64,000 nt of DNA. It comes from Kluyvera georgiana ATCC 51603. Lineage in GTDB: Bacteria > Pseudomonadota > Gammaproteobacteria > Enterobacterales > Enterobacteriaceae. Made by a program: the position numbers and the translations under genes. Below, piece by piece: positions 22,575-34,997 of this stretch (positions are counted from its first letter, which is position 1; every line of letters starts with the position of its first letter). The DNA lies in NCBI RefSeq assembly GCF_001654985.1, contig NZ_LXEU01000005.1:1-64000 (forward strand), in the 5' to 3' direction. Under the pieces are notes generated by a model. It ran no database searches and was not told the DNA's origin. It worked only from the letters and a program-made list of their open reading frames with translations.

Positions 22575-24893
22575 ATGAAGATCAGTGATGGAAACTGGAT
22601 GACCCAGCCGGGTCTCAACTTAATTCATCCTGTCCAGGTGTTTGATGTTGAACAGCATGGCAATGAGCTAGTGGTGTACGTGGCACCGCGCGATGTACGG
22701 GAACGTACGTGGCAGCTGGACACGCCGATGTTCACTATTCGCTTTTTCTCTCCTCAGGAAGGCGTGGTCGGCGTGCGTATTGAGCACTTCCAGGGCGCGC
22801 TGGAGAAAGGCCCGCACTACCCGCTGAACGTGCTGAAAGACGTGAAGGTGCAAATCCAGAACACCGCCGAATTTGCCGAGCTGAAAAGTGGCAACCTGAG
22901 CGTGCGCGTCACCAAAGGTGAATTCTGGTCGCTGGACTTCCTGCGCAACGGCGTGCGGATCACCGGCAGCCAGCTGAAAAACAACGGCTACGTGCAGGAC
23001 ACTAACGACAACCGCAACTACATGTTCGAGCGTCTGGATCTGGGCGTCGGCGAAACCGTGTATGGCTTGGGCGAGCGCTTTACCGCGCTGGTGCGCAACG
23101 GCCAGAACGTTGAAACCTGGAACCGTGACGGCGGCACCAGCACCGAACAGTCTTACAAAAACATCCCATTCTATCTCACCAATCGCGGCTACGGTGTGCT
23201 GGTGAATCATCCGGAAAACGTCTCCTTTGAGGTAGGGTCTGAGAAGGTGTCGAAGGTGCAGTTCAGCGTTGAAGGCGAGCATCTGGAATACTTCGTTATC
23301 GACGGTCCGACTCCGAAAGAGGTCCTCAACCGTTACACCCAGTTCACCGGTCGCCCGGCGCTGCCGCCAGCCTGGTCCTTCGGCCTGTGGCTGACCACCT
23401 CATTCACCACCAACTACGACGAAGCGACCGTTAACAGCTTTATCGACGGTATGGCCGAGCGCAATCTGCCGCTGCACGTCTTCCACTTCGACTGCTTCTG
23501 GATGAAAGCCTTCCAGTGGTGCGACTTCGAGTGGGATCCGGTGACCTTCCCGGACCCGAAAGGCATGATCCAGCGCCTGAAAGAGAAAGGGCTGAAGGTC
23601 TGCGTATGGATCAACCCCTACATCGGCCAGAAATCCCCGGTCTTCCAGGAGCTGAAAGAGAAAGGTTACCTGCTCAAACGACCGGACGGTTCTGTCTGGC
23701 AGTGGGATAAATGGCAGCCGGGTCTGGCAATTTACGACTTCACCAACCCGGAAGCCTGCCAGTGGTATGCCGACAAGCTGAAAGGCCTGGTGGAGATGGG
23801 CGTCGACTGCTTCAAAACCGACTTTGGCGAGCGTATCCCGACCGACGTGCGCTGGTTCGACGATGCCGACCCGCAGAAAATGCACAACCACTACGCCTAT
23901 ATCTATAACGAGCTGGTGTGGAACGTGCTGAAAGAGACCGTCGGCGTTGAAGAAGCGGTGCTGTTTGCCCGTTCCGCCTCCGTGGGTGCGCAACAGTTCC
24001 CGGTGCACTGGGGCGGCGACTGCTACGCCAACTATGAATCGATGGCGGAAAGCCTGCGCGGCGGCTTGTCTATCGGCCTGTCCGGCTTCGGTTTCTGGAG
24101 CCACGATATCGGCGGCTTCGAAAACACCGCGCCGGCGGATGTCTACAAGCGCTGGTGCGCCTTTGGCCTGTTCTCCAGCCACAGCCGCCTGCACGGCAGT
24201 AAATCTTATCGTGTGCCATGGGCGTACGACGAAGAGTCCTGCGACGTGGTGCGCTACTTCACCGAAATGAAGTGCCGCATGATGCCGTACCTGTATCGTC
24301 AGGCGGCGCTGGCGAACGAGCAGGGCACGCCGATGCTGCGCGCCATGATGCTGGAGTTCCCGGACGACCCGGCGTGCGACTACCTCGACCGTCAGTACAT
24401 GCTTGGCGATTCCCTGGCGGTGGCGCCGGTGTTCACCGAAGCGGGCGATGTGCAGTTCTACCTGCCGGAAGGTCGCTGGACGCATCTCTGGCACAACGAC
24501 GAGGTGCAGGGCAGCCGCTGGCATAAACAGCAGCACGACTTTATGAGCCTGCCGGTGTATGTGCGCGACAACACCCTTCTGGCGCTGGGCAACAACAACC
24601 AGGTGCCGAACTACGCCTGGCATGAAGGCACCGCGTTCCAGCTGTTCCATCTGGAAGAGGGCCGTCAGGCAGTCTGCGAAGTGCCGGCGCAGGACGGCTC
24701 CGTTATCTATACGCTGACCGCGAAACGTCAGGGTAACGTGATTACGGTGACGGGCAACGGCAAAGCCAGCGGCTGGACGCTGTGCCTGCGCAATATCCAG
24801 CAGATTGCTGGCGTGCAGGGCGGGGCGCAGGCGGGGAGCGAGCTCGGCGTGGTGGTGACGGCGCAGGGTGATGAGCTGGTGATTACGCTTTAG
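22575..24893 (+). CDS. yicI: Alpha-xylosidase YicI (GH31)
   Basis: The 772-residue cytoplasmic glycoside hydrolase releases alpha-linked xylose from isoprimeverose-type substrates. Its length equals the E. coli enzyme. The catalytic nucleophile is Asp416 in [11 protein letters not shown] and the acid/base is Asp482 in HWGGDCYAN, both at the E. coli positions. The N-terminal beta-sandwich, the (beta/alpha)8 barrel ([27 protein letters not shown]) and the C-terminal sheet domains are all present. AAAGGACGAG precedes the ATG. It is second in the yicJI operon. GC content is high and uniform with neighbours. Confidence 0.98.
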   Translation: MKISDGNWMTQPGLNLIHPVQVFDVEQHGNELVVYVAPRDVRERTWQLDTPMFTIRFFSPQEGVVGVRIEHFQGALEKGPHYPLNVLKDVKVQIQNTAEFAELKSGNLSVRVTKGEFWSLDFLRNGVRITGSQLKNNGYVQDTNDNRNYMFERLDLGVGETVYGLGERFTALVRNGQNVETWNRDGGTSTEQSYKNIPFYLTNRGYGVLVNHPENVSFEVGSEKVSKVQFSVEGEHLEYFVIDGPTPKEVLNRYTQFTGRPALPPAWSFGLWLTTSFTTNYDEATVNSFIDGMAERNLPLHVFHFDCFWMKAFQWCDFEWDPVTFPDPKGMIQRLKEKGLKVCVWINPYIGQKSPVFQELKEKGYLLKRPDGSVWQWDKWQPGLAIYDFTNPEACQWYADKLKGLVEMGVDCFKTDFGERIPTDVRWFDDADPQKMHNHYAYIYNELVWNVLKETVGVEEAVLFARSASVGAQQFPVHWGGDCYANYESMAESLRGGLSIGLSGFGFWSHDIGGFENTAPADVYKRWCAFGLFSSHSRLHGSKSYRVPWAYDEESCDVVRYFTEMKCRMMPYLYRQAALANEQGTPMLRAMMLEFPDDPACDYLDRQYMLGDSLAVAPVFTEAGDVQFYLPEGRWTHLWHNDEVQGSRWHKQQHDFMSLPVYVRDNTLLALGNNNQVPNYAWHEGTAFQLFHLEEGRQAVCEVPAQDGSVIYTLTAKRQGNVITVTGNGKASGWTLCLRNIQQIAGVQGGAQAGSELGVVVTAQGDELVITL

Positions 24894-24904
24894 TATTGAG
24901 GATA

Positions 24905-25011
24905 CCCCCTCACCCTAACCCTCTCCCCGCGGGGGAGAGGGGACCGATAGTGCAGGTTGTGCGTTTGGTTTTCCCCCTCGCCCCTTTGGGGAGAGGGCTG
25001 GGGTGAGGGGG
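24905..25011. repeat. Long palindromic intergenic repeat between yicI and yicH
   Basis: The left arm CCCCCTCACCCTAACCCTCT and the right arm AGAGGGCTGGGGTGAGGGGG are near-perfect inverted copies, each with its own smaller hairpin (for example CTCTCCCC/GGGGGAGAG). This resembles the common enterobacterial palindromic repeat of Box C type. Lying between convergent genes, it may act as a bidirectional transcription stop. Confidence 0.7.
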
Positions 25012-25024
25012 AAAACCCGCGCGA

Positions 25025-26701
25025 CTACCTTATCTCGCCCCCCAGCATCTGCTGGGTCACTTCCTGTTTCTCCATATTCACCGCATGCAGCTGTCCATTC
25101 ACCGTCGGTTTTAGCGGTGCATCCGCTTGTACATTGCCGCTGGCCGTAAGCTGAACATTGCCATCGCCGTCGATCGGCAATGCGGGCCAGCCCCACTGCT
25201 GGAGCACGTTTAGCGGCACGCCGCGGCCGTTAAGCGTGACGCGGGTCTGGCGCTGCGGCTGCTGTGAGACCGTGGCGGTGGCTTCCAGAATCCCTTTTTC
25301 GGTAAAGGCGCTCAGTTCGCTGATGTTGACCTGAGAGGCATCAGCGTTCAGCGTCATGGACGGGCGGCGGACGTCAACGCGGTTAAAGGTCGCCGCCGCA
25401 CCGTTCAGCGTCGCGCTGCCGCCCCACACGCCCCACTGGCGATTTTTAACCAGTTGCAGGTTGGCGCCGTAGCCGTCCAGCGCGGTGATCTGCCACGGGA
25501 AGGCCGGGTCGATATCGATAATCAGGTTACGGCTGGCGCCGAATTTCTTCAGCGTTACGCTTTGTAGCCACGGCGGCAGTTGCTCCATCCACAGCGTTTT
25601 CCAGTTCTCCGGCAGCGTATACTCCAGCCCGGCGAAGACCGCGTCGTCCAGCACCAGGGCGTTAGCGTCGCGCAACCAGTTGCCGGAGCTGCGCACCATC
25701 CCCCCTTCCCAACGTGAGGTGAACTGCCGCAGCGCGATGCCCTGCGGCGAGAATTCCGCGTTGAGAATCGGGTCGAGCAGGTGCAGAGAACCGTAGATAA
25801 ATTCGCTGGCGTTGAGCGACAATTTCCCGTCGCTGCTCTGCCAGCCGCCCTGGCTGAGCGTCAGGTTGCGCAAGTTCAGGTCCAGATCGGTGACCGCCCA
25901 GTCTGGCCCCTGCAAGCGCGCATCGGTCACGTCGAGCCGGCCAATCTGTAATGACGGTACGGTGGTCAGCGGGGCAAGGAAGTCGAGCAGCGATTTATCG
26001 CTTTGCATGCGGATATCGTTGAGGCGCAGATTATCAACCACCCAGCTGCCGTCCGCGTTGCGGCGGGCATTGCCCGTCAGCGAGCCACGCGCCATATCCG
26101 CGCCGACGGTGGTCAGGGTAACTTCATCGTTATTGATATCGCCCTCAATCAACACGTTGGTGGCCGGTACGCCGTTCAGCGCCAGCGAGCCTGCGCTCAT
26201 TTGAATACGCGCTTTTTTGCCCAGCACGTTGCCGGCTTCCGGCGCCCACGGCATCACGCCGCCGGAGACACGCTGCGCGCTCAGCTCCCAGCCGGTTTCC
26301 GGGCTGTTGAGCGCCATATTGCTCAGCTGTAGGCGGTCGGCGACAAACGGCAGCGGCGCGGTAGATGGCGACAGGTTAAGGGTACCGTCCTGTAAAAGAA
26401 TGGTATCAACATGCAGCGGATCGGTAATTTGCCGCGAGCTTAGACCAATATCTACGGTTTTCGCGACCAGCGTCGCGGGCTTGCCATCGCGGCCAAAAGT
26501 GACGTTTTGCAGCAGGATATGCGACGGGGACGAGAAGCGGTGATCCATCGCATCAAACTTCACCTGCCAGGTGGTGTTGTCGCTTAGCCACTGGCTGATG
26601 TGGCGCGCGCCCCAGCGCGTTTGCAGTAGAAAGTAAAAGGCCAGAATCACCAGCAGCAGGGCGATCAGCAGCCAGATAATGAGCTTTCCAAGAAATTTCA
26701 T
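25025..26701 (-). CDS. yicH: AsmA-family inner-membrane protein YicH
   Basis: The 558-residue protein is homologous to E. coli YicH (569 residues) through its length. An N-terminal membrane helix (LGKLIIWLLIALLLVILAFY) anchors a long periplasmic AsmA-like beta domain (MDHRFSSPSHILLQNVTFGR, LNGRGVPLNVLQQWGWP). AsmA-like proteins span the periplasm and are linked to lipid transport between membranes; the specific role of YicH is unknown. The start at MKFLGK gives the family start; eight upstream residues were excluded. The C-terminal tail is shorter than in K-12. Confidence 0.93.
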   Translation of the reverse strand: MKFLGKLIIWLLIALLLVILAFYFLLQTRWGARHISQWLSDNTTWQVKFDAMDHRFSSPSHILLQNVTFGRDGKPATLVAKTVDIGLSSRQITDPLHVDTILLQDGTLNLSPSTAPLPFVADRLQLSNMALNSPETGWELSAQRVSGGVMPWAPEAGNVLGKKARIQMSAGSLALNGVPATNVLIEGDINNDEVTLTTVGADMARGSLTGNARRNADGSWVVDNLRLNDIRMQSDKSLLDFLAPLTTVPSLQIGRLDVTDARLQGPDWAVTDLDLNLRNLTLSQGGWQSSDGKLSLNASEFIYGSLHLLDPILNAEFSPQGIALRQFTSRWEGGMVRSSGNWLRDANALVLDDAVFAGLEYTLPENWKTLWMEQLPPWLQSVTLKKFGASRNLIIDIDPAFPWQITALDGYGANLQLVKNRQWGVWGGSATLNGAAATFNRVDVRRPSMTLNADASQVNISELSAFTEKGILEATATVSQQPQRQTRVTLNGRGVPLNVLQQWGWPALPIDGDGNVQLTASGNVQADAPLKPTVNGQLHAVNMEKQEVTQQMLGGEIR

Positions 26702-26823
26702 GATCTTCCGTCCTGAGAATGGCACATAAACCTGTTATGCATGATTTATGCGCAATCCTCAAGGCGGGAATCGTTTTATTCAATGTCAGCGGCAGTGGCT
26801 AACCGCCACTGCCGCGAGGTGAA

Positions 26824-28215
26824 TTACTCTTTCTCTGGCGGGAAAACCAGGTTCAGAATGATGGCGGTGATGCCGCCGGCGGCGATGCCGGAAGAGAGCA
26901 GGTTTTTCAGCCAATCGGGGGCAAACTGCAGAATCTGCGGCTGCTGGGAAACACCCAGGCCAACGGCCAGCGACAGCGCGATAATCAAAATGGCGCGGCG
27001 GTTCAGCGGCTCGCGGGAAACGATGCGCACGCCGGAGGCGGCGATGGTGCCGAACATCACCAGCGTTGCGCCGCCGAGGACAGGTTCCGGAATGTGCTGT
27101 ACGAAGCCGCTTACCGCCGGGAACAGGCCAAGCACGATCAGCATCAGCGCTACCACAAAGCCAACGTAGCGGCTGGCGACGCCGGTCAGCTGAATAACGC
27201 CGTTGTTCTGGCCGAAGCAGGAGTTCGGGAAGGTGTTGAACACCGCGGAGACGCAGGAGTTGAGGCCGTTTGCCAGCACGCCGCCCTTCAGGCGCTTCAT
27301 ATACACCGGGCCGGAAACCGGCTGCTCGGAAACGTCAGAAGTGGCGGTAATGTCGCCGATGGTTTCCAGCGAGGTGATCATAAACACCAGCATCAGCGGC
27401 AGCAGCAGATTCCAGTCGATGCCGAGGCCGTAGTACAGCGGGGTGGGGATCATAATCAGGCTGCTATTGGTCGGCGTCGCGTTCTCCGGCAGCATGCCGA
27501 GGAACCAGGCAATCAGATAGCCCGCTGCCATCGCGATCACCAGCGAAGCGATGCGCAAGTACGGGTTACGCTGGCGGTTAAGCAGAATAATAATGGCCAG
27601 CACTACGCCTGCCAGCAGCAGGTTTTTCGGTGCGCCGAAGGTATTGTCGGCCATGGCCGCATAGCCGCCGCCGATGGAGGTCAGGCCGACCTGAATCAGC
27701 GACAGGCCGATAATCATCACCACCACACCGGAGACCAGCGGCGTAATCACGCGGCGCGCCAGGTGCAGCACGCGAGATAAGACCATCTCGGTGCAGCTTG
27801 CCAGCATCAGGGTGCCAAACAGCGCCGCCATCATCGTCGGCACGTCCGCGCCGCCGGTTTTCAACGCCGTGCCGCCCATAATCAGCGGAGCCACGAAGTT
27901 AAAGCTGGTGCCCTGAATCGACAACAGACCAGAGCCTACCGGGCCCCAGGCTTTAATCTGAATGATCGATGCCACACCGGAAGCGAATAACGACATGCTG
28001 ATAATGTGCTGAGTATCTTCAGCCGGCAGGCCAAGGGCCTGACAGATCAGCAGCGCTGGGGTGATCACCGCGACAAACATCGCCAGCAGGTGCTGGAGTG
28101 CGGCGAAGAGGGTCTGCGGAAGCGGCGGACGGTCTTCCAGGCGGTAAATCAATTCGCTGGCTTGCTTATGCGCAATCGGTTGCGCATTGGCTTGTTCGAG
28201 TGTGTTAGAGGACAT
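26824..28215 (-). CDS. xanP: Xanthine permease XanP
   Basis: The 463-residue proton/xanthine symporter of the NAT/NCS2 family has the length of E. coli XanP. The NAT signature [14 protein letters not shown] and the motif [19 protein letters not shown] are present, with about fourteen membrane segments. The start at MSSNTLEQ matches the family; an upstream in-frame extension of 20 residues was rejected. The gene is divergent from gltS, with 283 bases between them that should hold both promoters. Confidence 0.97.
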   Translation of the reverse strand: MSSNTLEQANAQPIAHKQASELIYRLEDRPPLPQTLFAALQHLLAMFVAVITPALLICQALGLPAEDTQHIISMSLFASGVASIIQIKAWGPVGSGLLSIQGTSFNFVAPLIMGGTALKTGGADVPTMMAALFGTLMLASCTEMVLSRVLHLARRVITPLVSGVVVMIIGLSLIQVGLTSIGGGYAAMADNTFGAPKNLLLAGVVLAIIILLNRQRNPYLRIASLVIAMAAGYLIAWFLGMLPENATPTNSSLIMIPTPLYYGLGIDWNLLLPLMLVFMITSLETIGDITATSDVSEQPVSGPVYMKRLKGGVLANGLNSCVSAVFNTFPNSCFGQNNGVIQLTGVASRYVGFVVALMLIVLGLFPAVSGFVQHIPEPVLGGATLVMFGTIAASGVRIVSREPLNRRAILIIALSLAVGLGVSQQPQILQFAPDWLKNLLSSGIAAGGITAIILNLVFPPEKE

Positions 28216-28498
28216 CTCAGAGGCAATCTCGTGGTGGAAAAGTGGCGATTTTAGCGGACTGGTTGGTAAAAGCAAACGGTTGCTTTCGTGCGCGGTAAAT
28301 TATTGCGGAAAATAACCATGCCAGGTGCGCGTGTTTAACCGCGTGCGTTAACGAAAATGCTGACAAATAATACCTTTTTCTATCACTTTAGCGCTTTTCA
28401 TGATTACACTTTGGGCCGATGCCTCAAGAAGAGGCGATCTCGACATCGGAAAATTGTCGCGTGTGAATGGATCATGCGTTTAGTCAGGAGCTGTAATT

Positions 28499-29701
28499 AT
28501 GTTTCATCTCGATACCTTATCGACGCTCGTTGCCGCAACGCTCGTATTGCTGCTGGGACGAAAGCTGGTCCAGAGCGTTTCCCTTCTCAAGAAATACACC
28601 ATTCCCGAGCCCGTCGCGGGCGGCCTGCTGGTGGCGCTTGCGCTGCTGGTGCTGAAAAAAAGCCTGGGCTGGGAAATTGACTTTGATATGAGCCTGAAAG
28701 ATCCGCTGATGCTGGCTTTCTTCGCGACCATTGGTCTGAACGCGAATATCGCCAGCCTGCGCGCGGGCGGAAAAGTGGTGGGCACATTCCTGATTGTGGT
28801 GGTCGGCCTGCTGCTGCTGCAAAACTCGCTGGGTATTGGGATGGCGAAGCTGCTGGGGCTGGATCCCTTAATGGGGCTGCTGGCGGGCTCGATTACGCTG
28901 TCGGGCGGTCACGGTACCGGCGCGGCGTGGAGCAAGCTGTTTATTGAGCGCTATGGTTTTGAGAACGCAACCGAAGTGGCGATGGCTTGCGCAACCTTCG
29001 GGCTGGTGCTCGGTGGATTGATTGGCGGCCCGGTTGCGCGTTTTCTGGTCAAACACTCCTCGTCGCCGGAAGGCACGCCGGATGACCAGGCGGTGCCGAC
29101 CGCGTTCGAAAAGCCGGACGTTGGCCGCATGATTACCTCGCTGGTGCTGATTGAGACCATTGCGTTGATCGCCATTTGCCTGACCATCGGCAAAATTATT
29201 GCGCAACTGCTAGTGGGAACCGTACTGGAGCTGCCAACGTTTGTCTGCGTGCTGTTTGTTGGTGTCATTGTCAGCAACGGCCTGGCATTATTGGGTTTTT
29301 ACCGTGTTTTCGAGCGAGCGGTTTCCGTATTGGGCAACGTCAGCCTGTCGCTGTTTTTAGCCATGGCGCTGATGAGTCTCAAGCTGTGGGAACTGGCGTC
29401 GTTGGCGCTGCCGATGCTGATTATTCTGTCGGTGCAGGCGCTGGCGATGGGGCTGTATGCGATTTTCGTCACCTACCGCCTGATGGGCAAAAACTATGAC
29501 GCGGCGGTGCTGGCGGCGGGCCACTGCGGTTTTGGTCTTGGCGCGACGCCGACGGCGATTGCCAACATGCAGGCGATTACCGAGCGTTTTGGGCCATCTC
29601 ATATGGCGTTCCTGGTGGTGCCGATGGTGGGGGCGTTCTTTATTGATATCGTCAACGCGCTGGTGATTAAGCTGTTCCTGCTGCTACCGATGTTTGGTTG
29701 A
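28499..29701 (+). CDS. gltS: Sodium/glutamate symporter GltS
   Basis: The 400-residue inner-membrane carrier imports glutamate with sodium. ESS-family features include the reentrant-loop GGHGTGAAWSK block in the first half and GHCGFGLGATPTAIANMQ in the second, and about ten membrane segments. An AGGAGCTG site precedes the ATG. In E. coli the convergent neighbour is recG; here a 10.5 kb glp/tpiA block intervenes. A strong terminator follows. Confidence 0.97.
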   Translation: MFHLDTLSTLVAATLVLLLGRKLVQSVSLLKKYTIPEPVAGGLLVALALLVLKKSLGWEIDFDMSLKDPLMLAFFATIGLNANIASLRAGGKVVGTFLIVVVGLLLLQNSLGIGMAKLLGLDPLMGLLAGSITLSGGHGTGAAWSKLFIERYGFENATEVAMACATFGLVLGGLIGGPVARFLVKHSSSPEGTPDDQAVPTAFEKPDVGRMITSLVLIETIALIAICLTIGKIIAQLLVGTVLELPTFVCVLFVGVIVSNGLALLGFYRVFERAVSVLGNVSLSLFLAMALMSLKLWELASLALPMLIILSVQALAMGLYAIFVTYRLMGKNYDAAVLAAGHCGFGLGATPTAIANMQAITERFGPSHMAFLVVPMVGAFFIDIVNALVIKLFLLLPMFG

Positions 29702-29705
29702 AATA

Positions 29706-29737
29706 AAAATGCCGGAGCTTATCTCCGGCATTTTTTT
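29706..29737 (+). terminator. gltS terminator
   Basis: AAAATGCCGGAG / CTCCGGCATTTT stem with a short loop and a seven-T run. Confidence 0.9.
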
Positions 29738-29740
29738 GCC

Positions 29741-29822
29741 TGATGGCGCTACGCTTATCAGGCCTACAGGCGGTATCTCACCGTAGACCGGATAAGGCGT
29801 GTTCGCGCCGCCATCCGGTATC
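29741..29822. repeat. REP pair (BIME) at the gltS-glpK junction
   Basis: Two REP units in opposite orientation: GATGGCGCTACGCTTATCAG with GGCCTACA, then CCGGATAAGGCGTGTTCGCG with GCCATCCGG. It lies at the left boundary of the displaced glp/tpiA block. Confidence 0.85.
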
Positions 29823-29834
29823 CCCGCTCGGTGC

Positions 29835-31364
<1,530 letters not shown>

Positions 31365-32213
31365 TTACAGCGAAGCATTGTGTTGATTTTGGCTGGAGAC
31401 CGCTTTCGGCTCTTCAACCTCGCAGGTGTCGCAGGGCAGGTGGCGACCGATCAGCTTGCGATAGCTGAACGCACCCAGTGCTGCACCGACGATAGGCGCG
31501 CACAGCGGCACCAGGAAATACGGGATATCTTTGCCGCCGGTGAAGGCTACGTCTCCCCAGCCTGCCAGCCAGGCGAACGCTTTCGGCCCGATATCACGCG
31601 CCGGGTTCATCGCAAACCCGGTCAGCGGGCCCATTGAGGCCCCAATAACGGCGATCAGCAGGCCAATCAGCAGCGGCGCCAGCGGCCCGCGCGGAATGCC
31701 GTTACCATCGTCGGTCAGCGCCAGAATCACGCCCATCAGGATAGCGGTAATCACCATTTCTACCGCGAATGCCTGCACAAAATTGATATGCGGGTTTGGA
31801 TAAGTAGAGAAAATACCCGCCAGCTCAAGACTTTCGACGCTGCCGCGCACCATATTGTGCGTGTGTTCGAAGTCGATGAAAAGATTGTAGTAAAGCCCGT
31901 AGACCAGCGCGGCGGCGCAGAACGCCCCGGCAAACTGCGCAACGATGAACGGGATGACCTTGCGGCCATCAAAGCAGGCAAACAGCCACAGCGCGATGGT
32001 GACTGCCGGGTTAAGATGTGCGCCGGAAACCCCGGCGGTCAGATAGATGGCCATCGCCACCCCCAGACCCCAGATGATGCTGATTTCCCACTGGCCGAAG
32101 CTCGCACCCGCGACTTTCAGCGCCGCAACACACCCCACGCCGAAAAATATCAACAACCCGGTACCAAGAAACTCTGCGATGCACTGGCCTTTTAACGTTG
32201 ATGACTGGCTCAT
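31365..32213 (-). CDS. glpF: Glycerol uptake facilitator
   Basis: The 282-residue aquaglyceroporin has both NPA boxes, GAHLNPAVTIALW and GFAMNPARDIGPK, and six membrane segments. The start at MSQSSTLKGQ matches E. coli GlpF; a longer reading upstream would run through the promoter. It conducts glycerol across the inner membrane for GlpK. It is the first gene of glpFK and divergent from zapB. Confidence 0.97.
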   Translation of the reverse strand: MSQSSTLKGQCIAEFLGTGLLIFFGVGCVAALKVAGASFGQWEISIIWGLGVAMAIYLTAGVSGAHLNPAVTIALWLFACFDGRKVIPFIVAQFAGAFCAAALVYGLYYNLFIDFEHTHNMVRGSVESLELAGIFSTYPNPHINFVQAFAVEMVITAILMGVILALTDDGNGIPRGPLAPLLIGLLIAVIGASMGPLTGFAMNPARDIGPKAFAWLAGWGDVAFTGGKDIPYFLVPLCAPIVGAALGAFSYRKLIGRHLPCDTCEVEEPKAVSSQNQHNASL

Positions 32214-32879
<666 letters not shown>

Positions 32880-33086
32880 TTCCACCTCTCCCCGGGCAGT
32901 CATTATCGCCTGGGGAAGTTTTCCCCTCCTCGCTGATTTTCCCTGTTGAGTGAATTCGCGCATCCGCGCATTGCTCGTTTCCGTATATTTCAAAACGGCA
33001 TAATCAATCTTTTTTTATTCTTTAATCATCATTTCGATTTCTGGCAGGCTAGCCTCATTACAACACAACAGATAAGAGAGCGGGCG

Positions 33087-34076
33087 ATGAACAAGTGGGG
33101 CGTAGGGTTAACTCTTTTGCTGGCTTCCACCAGCGTACTGGCTAAGGATATCCAATTACTGAACGTGTCTTACGATCCGACGCGTGAACTGTACGAACAA
33201 TACAACAAGGCGTTCAGCGCGCACTGGAAAAAAGAGACCGGTGATAACGTGGTGATTCGTCAGTCACACGGCGGCTCTGGCAAGCAGGCCACTTCCGTGA
33301 TCAACGGTATTGAAGCTGACGTCGTGACGCTGGCGCTGGCCTACGATGTTGATGCGATTGCCGAGCGTGGCCGTATCGACAAAAACTGGATCAAACGCCT
33401 GCCGGATAACTCCGCGCCGTACACTTCTACCATCGTGTTCCTGGTCCGCAAAGGCAACCCGAAACAAATTAAAGACTGGAACGATCTGGTGAAACCGGGC
33501 GTTTCCGTCATTACTCCGAACCCGAAAAGCTCCGGCGGCGCACGCTGGAACTACCTGGCTGCCTGGGGCTACGCGCTGCATCACAACAACAACGATCAGG
33601 CCAAAGCACAAGATTTCGTGAAAGCGCTGTATAAAAACGTCGAAGTTCTGGACTCCGGCGCCCGCGGATCCACTAACACCTTCGTAGAACGCGGCATTGG
33701 CGATGTGCTGATTGCGTGGGAAAACGAAGCGCTGCTGGCGGCGAACGAACTGGGGAAAGACAAGTTTGAAATCGTCACCCCGAGCGAATCTATTCTCGCC
33801 GAGCCGACCGTCTCCGTGGTTGACAAAGTGGCTGAGAAAAAAGGCACCACCGCGGTGGCGGAAGCCTACCTGAAGTACCTCTACTCGCCGGAAGGCCAGG
33901 AAATCGCGGCGAAGAATTTCTATCGTCCGCGTGACCCGGATGTAGCGAAGAAGTATGAAAATGCGTTCCCGAAACTGAAGCTGTTCACCATTGATGATGA
34001 GTTCGGCGGCTGGACAAAAGCCCAGAAAGAACACTTCTCCAACGGCGGCACCTTCGATCAGATTAGTAAGCGTTAA
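33087..34076 (+). CDS. sbp: Periplasmic sulfate-binding protein
   Basis: The 329-residue protein has the same length as E. coli Sbp. A signal peptide ([19 protein letters not shown]) is cleaved before [12 protein letters not shown]. The sulfate-binding features [28 protein letters not shown] are split across the usual positions. It delivers sulfate to the CysTWA transporter. GAGAGCGGGCG precedes the start. In K-12 it follows pfkA; here it follows zapB. Confidence 0.97.
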   Translation: MNKWGVGLTLLLASTSVLAKDIQLLNVSYDPTRELYEQYNKAFSAHWKKETGDNVVIRQSHGGSGKQATSVINGIEADVVTLALAYDVDAIAERGRIDKNWIKRLPDNSAPYTSTIVFLVRKGNPKQIKDWNDLVKPGVSVITPNPKSSGGARWNYLAAWGYALHHNNNDQAKAQDFVKALYKNVEVLDSGARGSTNTFVERGIGDVLIAWENEALLAANELGKDKFEIVTPSESILAEPTVSVVDKVAEKKGTTAVAEAYLKYLYSPEGQEIAAKNFYRPRDPDVAKKYENAFPKLKLFTIDDEFGGWTKAQKEHFSNGGTFDQISKR

Positions 34077-34086
34077 TCTCCCTCTG

Positions 34087-34117
34087 ACGCCCGGCAAATT
34101 TGTCGGGCGTTTTCTTT
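34087..34117 (+). terminator. sbp terminator
   Basis: ACGCCCG / CGGGCGT stem followed by TTTTCTTTT, 10 bases after the sbp stop. Confidence 0.85.
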
Positions 34118-34168
34118 TAGTCATCAAAGTACGCTACTCTTCCCCCTGGTTTTTTCTGGGGAGACAAC

Positions 34169-34924
34169 ATGACAAGGTTAAAATACCTGCTGGTCGCGCT
34201 GCTGGTGATGGTGATAGCGGCGAGTGCTGGCGGCTGGTACTGGCTGCATTCCGGTAACCCGGATGCCCTGCGTCAGATTGTGCTACAGCAGTGCGTGCCG
34301 AACCAATTGCAGCATCGGACCCCTGCGCCGTGCGCTGACGTGAACCCGACAGGCGGCTACGTGCTGTTTAAGGACCGCAACGGCCCGCTGCAATACTTGC
34401 TGATGCCAACCTACCGTATCAATGGGACTGAAAGCCCACTGCTGCTGGACCCACTGACGCCAAACTTTTTCTGGCAGGCGTGGCAGCGTCGCATGATCAT
34501 GAGCGACAAACGGGGTTCAGAGGTGCCGGATAGCGCCATCTCCCTGACCATCAACTCCCGTACCGGGCGGACGCAGAACCATTTCCACATCCATATTTCC
34601 TGCCTGCGCAAAGACGTTCGCGAGCAGTTGGACGGCGATATCGCCGCCATTAGCAGCCGCTGGCTACCTTTGCCGGGCGGGCTGATGGGGCATCAATATC
34701 TGGCCCGTCGCGTCACTGAAAATGAGCTGGCGCAGCGCAGCCCGTTCCTGATGCTGGCGGAAGAAGTACCGGAAGCACGCGACCATATGGGGCGCTTTGC
34801 GCTGGCGCTGGTGAAGCAAAGCGATGACTCGCTTCTGCTGCTGGCGACCGAGCGTAATCTGCTGACGCTGAACCGAGCTTCTGCCGAGGAAATTCAGGAT
34901 CATCGCTGCGAGATTCTGCAATAA
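34169..34924 (+). CDS. cdh: CDP-diacylglycerol pyrophosphatase
   Basis: The 251-residue enzyme hydrolyses CDP-diacylglycerol to CMP and phosphatidate. An N-terminal membrane anchor ([19 protein letters not shown]) is followed by a HIT-like fold, with the histidine motif NHFHIHISC and [13 protein letters not shown]. The length equals E. coli Cdh. GGGGAGACAAC precedes the ATG. Confidence 0.95.
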   Translation: MTRLKYLLVALLVMVIAASAGGWYWLHSGNPDALRQIVLQQCVPNQLQHRTPAPCADVNPTGGYVLFKDRNGPLQYLLMPTYRINGTESPLLLDPLTPNFFWQAWQRRMIMSDKRGSEVPDSAISLTINSRTGRTQNHFHIHISCLRKDVREQLDGDIAAISSRWLPLPGGLMGHQYLARRVTENELAQRSPFLMLAEEVPEARDHMGRFALALVKQSDDSLLLLATERNLLTLNRASAEEIQDHRCEILQ

Positions 34925-34997
34925 CCCTACCTAATCTGGCGTTTACCTGTCTGGCCTGTCGTCGTATTCTTGCTGAAAAAAACGACAGGAGACAGGT

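Noticed and set aside
23400-24650. 416-codon open frame antisense to yicI
   Set aside because: It lies wholly inside a clear GH31 gene. The open frame results from high GC codon bias and has no ribosome site or family features.
27094-27780. 228-codon frame antisense to xanP
   Set aside because: His/Gln/Arg-rich translation typical of antisense of a membrane protein gene; no supporting signals.
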